Source of the DNA: Paenibacillus sp. BIC5C1
Lineage (GTDB): Bacteria; Bacillota; Bacilli; Paenibacillales; Paenibacillaceae
NCBI RefSeq assembly: GCF_032399705.1
Contig: NZ_CP135922.1
Coordinates: forward strand, 5,208,001-5,272,000
Direction of reading: 5' to 3'
Length of the DNA stretch: 64,000 nucleotides
In this document: positions 63,105 to 64,000 of the stretch, in pieces
How positions within the stretch are numbered: position 1 is the first letter of the stretch
Layout of the letters: each line of letters starts with the position of its first letter
Made by a program: the position numbers and the translations under genes
Notes under the pieces: model-generated
Seen by the model: only the letters and a program-made list of their open reading frames with translations
Database searches by the model: none
What the model was told of the DNA's origin: nothing

Positions 63105-64000
63105 TTACAGGGTAGATATGGCTTTGTTTTTCTCAAAGAACCTTGCATTATGGGACGATACCCCTGCCATATCTGAGGCGGCTGGCTCCAGATAGAGTTT
63201 AGCGCTGTTTACTGCGAGTACAGCATCATTAAATGCACCAGCAATAAGACGGACTTTGCTTCCATAGGTAATGAAATCACCTGCTCCGAATATTCCCGGC
63301 TGACTTGTGCACATTCGCTGATCAACCGAGATACCGTAATCTTCACGTTCCAGTCCCCAATGGACCAGGTTACCAAAATCACGATCGTATCCATGACTTA
63401 CAATCACTTCATCCACTTCAATCGGCAGGATGTCACCATTGTCTACATGGGCGAGTTCAACACGACCTATTTTGTCTCCTGTACCATATAAGCGAGAGAT
63501 GCTGTAAGGGGTTAAGACTTGGGCAAAAGCTTTCATCTGGGCAACTGGCAGTTCATGTGCCGTAAACTCCTGTCGTCTGTGCACTACAATGACCTCCCGC
63601 GCCAATCTCTCCATTTCATTCGCCCAATCTATTGCGGAATCTCCGCCTCCCGAGATTAACACACGTTTATCCTTGAATCTGGACAGATCCGTAATGGTAT
63701 AGTGTAGATTCGTCAGCTCGTACCGATTTGCGCCTTCAATATCCAGCTTTTGAACCTGCGTCATGCCTCTGCCTGCACATAACAAGATCGTTCGCGTGTA
63801 GTGACGTTCCCCTGTCTTTGAGGTGAGTACAAACACTTGATCATGGCGTCGTTCCATCTGAGCAATTTCCTGGCCGAATACAATAGTTGGATCGAAGGTT
63901 CTTGCCTGTCTTTCCAGGGAATCGATCAATTTCTCACAACGAATCGGATCAACTCCACCTACATCCCAGATCAGCTTCTCCGGGTACGTACGCATAAACC
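63105..64000 (-). CDS. Ferredoxin-NADP reductase-like flavoprotein (N-terminus beyond window)
   Basis: C-terminal 298 residues of a thioredoxin-reductase-like FAD/NADPH protein of the type-2 ferredoxin-NADP reductase (YumC) group. The visible start, TYPEKLIWDVGG, corresponds to a position about 50 residues into the family, and the frame is open through the end of the window. So the first FAD loop is missing here and the Met at 63995 is not the true start. Internal motifs: NADPH loop VLISGGGDSAIDWA, VVHRRQEF, and C-terminal FAD motif GIFGAGDFITYGSKVRLIAGAFNDA. It transfers electrons between NADPH and ferredoxin or flavodoxin. Confidence 0.88.
   Translation of the reverse strand, partial: FMRTYPEKLIWDVGGVDPIRCEKLIDSLERQARTFDPTIVFGQEIAQMERRHDQVFVLTSKTGERHYTRTILLCAGRGMTQVQKLDIEGANRYELTNLHYTITDLSRFKDKRVLISGGGDSAIDWANEMERLAREVIVVHRRQEFTAHELPVAQMKAFAQVLTPYSISRLYGTGDKIGRVELAHVDNGDILPIEVDEVIVSHGYDRDFGNLVHWGLEREDYGISVDQRMCTSQPGIFGAGDFITYGSKVRLIAGAFNDAVLAVNSAKLYLEPAASDMAGVSSHNARFFEKNKAISTL

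Overview
The window looks like a chromosome segment of a spore-forming, low-to-mid GC Gram-positive of the Paenibacillus type. Evidence: an intact sporulation sigma factor gene (sigK) with its own sigma-E/sigma-K-like promoter; a BclB-type collagen-like spore surface protein; strong AGGAGG-type ribosome sites with frequent TTG and GTG starts; LplB/LplC-type sugar ABC permeases with a membrane AraC regulator; and many lipoproteins. No rRNA, tRNA, CRISPR array, prophage or plasmid functions were seen. The organism assignment is inference from gene content.

Layout. 0-7 kb: HEAT-repeat protein, DUF421 membrane protein, SsuD-like sulfonate monooxygenase, TetR regulator, a Fur-box-controlled siderophore ATPase/permease pair, and a MarR regulator plus alpha/beta hydrolase that share an 18-bp operator. 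7-15 kb: sigK, a large secreted discoidin-like protein, small genes, an MFS exporter and an ADP-ribosylglycohydrolase. 15-22 kb: HAD phosphatase with mannitol-1-phosphate dehydrogenase, envelope lipoproteins, a polysaccharide deacetylase, a DMT exporter and a two-domain sulfurtransferase. 22-24.6 kb: two minus-strand genes, each followed by a degenerate copy of the 3' tail of the sulfurtransferase gene, a signature of serial insertion. 24.6-27 kb: collagen-like BclB protein and a repeat-less paralog. 27-33 kb: redox enzymes, HxlR and MerR regulators, a membrane-anchored hydrolase and a CPBP protease. 33-34.3 kb: an IS3-family element.

34.4-49.8 kb is the most coherent system. One minus-strand operon encodes two LplB/LplC-type permeases, a solute-binding lipoprotein, a secreted GH18-like glycosidase, NagB, NagA and a very large cytoplasmic fusion of a GH20 and a GH3 beta-N-acetylhexosaminidase. 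A membrane AraC-type regulator is encoded divergently. This reads as an amino-sugar polymer utilisation locus: outside cleavage, ABC (not PTS) import of oligomers, inside trimming by the fused hexosaminidase, then deacetylation and deamination to fructose-6-phosphate. No sugar kinase is present. The divergent promoter region and the 5' end of the regulator are duplicated around an inserted lipoprotein gene, the same insertion signature seen at the sulfurtransferase.

49.8-64 kb: leucine-rich-repeat protein, aminotransferase, a second Fur-box siderophore locus (binding protein plus fused double permease, no ATPase), a second membrane-anchored hydrolase under a TetR regulator with three visible operators, a CueP-like copper protein, TetR/SDR genes, an undecaprenyl-diphosphate-synthase-like gene, a divergent alpha/beta hydrolase, a regulator with two MerR domains, and a ferredoxin-NADP reductase-like gene cut by the window end.
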